Shown here: positions 50,427-50,457 of the stretch, one piece after another | How the letters are laid out: every line of letters starts with the position of its first letter | Numbering within the stretch: position 1 is the stretch's first letter | Origin: Stenotrophomonas maltophilia | Lineage (GTDB): Bacteria > Pseudomonadota > Gammaproteobacteria > Xanthomonadales > Xanthomonadaceae | Direction: 5' to 3' | NCBI RefSeq assembly: GCF_013464485.1 | Contig: NZ_RAUX01000025.1 | Location: forward strand, 1 to 50,457 | DNA: 50,457 bases | Position numbers and translations under genes: made by a program | Notes under the pieces: model-generated | The model's input: only the letters and a program-made list of their open reading frames with translations | Databases searched by the model: none | What the model was told of the DNA's origin: nothing

Positions 50427-50457
50427 CGGTGGTGCCAGCCGATCGGGGTTGCCGGCC

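Overview
This 50.5-kb window looks like a chromosomal segment of a Stenotrophomonas (S. maltophilia complex) or very close Xanthomonadaceae relative. The grounds are high GC, xanthomonad-type gene content, and many intergenic palindromes ending in GTAG (SMAG-type REP elements). I see no prophage, insertion sequence, CRISPR array, tRNA or rRNA. Most genes are core or house-keeping. The accessory interest lies in one carbohydrate locus, a barnase/barstar-like pair, an ECF41-type sigma module, a pair of cysteine-rich lipoproteins and unusually structured intergenic DNA.

Layout. 1-3165 (minus): scpA-scpB-rluB, with rluB running off the left edge. 3538-4109 (plus): yciI-bolA. 4274-17428 (plus): a polysaccharide-use locus made of a LacI-type regulator, a TonB-dependent receptor, a GH144-like lipoprotein, a sugar ABC importer (binding protein plus two permeases, no ATPase), a large multidomain glycosidase-like protein and a secreted EEP-family phosphodiesterase. 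17606-22248: divergent rne (RNase E) and rluC. 22249-22769: a large nested inverted-repeat block. 22770-24441 (minus): zupT, a TonB-domain lipoprotein and phhB. 24532-26896 (plus): nfuA and a TonB-like repetitive membrane protein. 27062-27960 (minus): RNase plus barstar. 28149-35033: sodA, a degenerate EEP paralogue, a POT peptide transporter, a rhomboid protease, small proteins and cfa. 35145-40729: an M3 peptidase, glutathione peroxidase, ferredoxin-NADP reductase and an ABC exporter. 40915-42300 (minus): ECF41-type sigma factor with a carboxymuconolactone decarboxylase-like partner. 42448-45587 (plus): class I fumarase, two Cys-rich lipoproteins and a GST. 45833-50426: arsC, pldA, a DUF456 protein, a cold-shock protein, a glycine-zipper lipoprotein, a small c-type cytochrome and tcdA.

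How genes work together. In the 4.2-17.4 kb locus the products cover outer-membrane uptake, periplasmic hydrolysis and inner-membrane import. Two near-identical palindromic sites (4216-4229 and 8638-8651) lie before the regulator and before the hydrolase/importer operon, which suggests one LacI-type regulon. A beta-1,2-glucan or related glucan is the best substrate guess from the GH144-like enzyme, but this is inference. Several oxidative-stress and redox genes (sodA, gpx, fpr, nfuA, GST) are scattered through the window without forming one operon.
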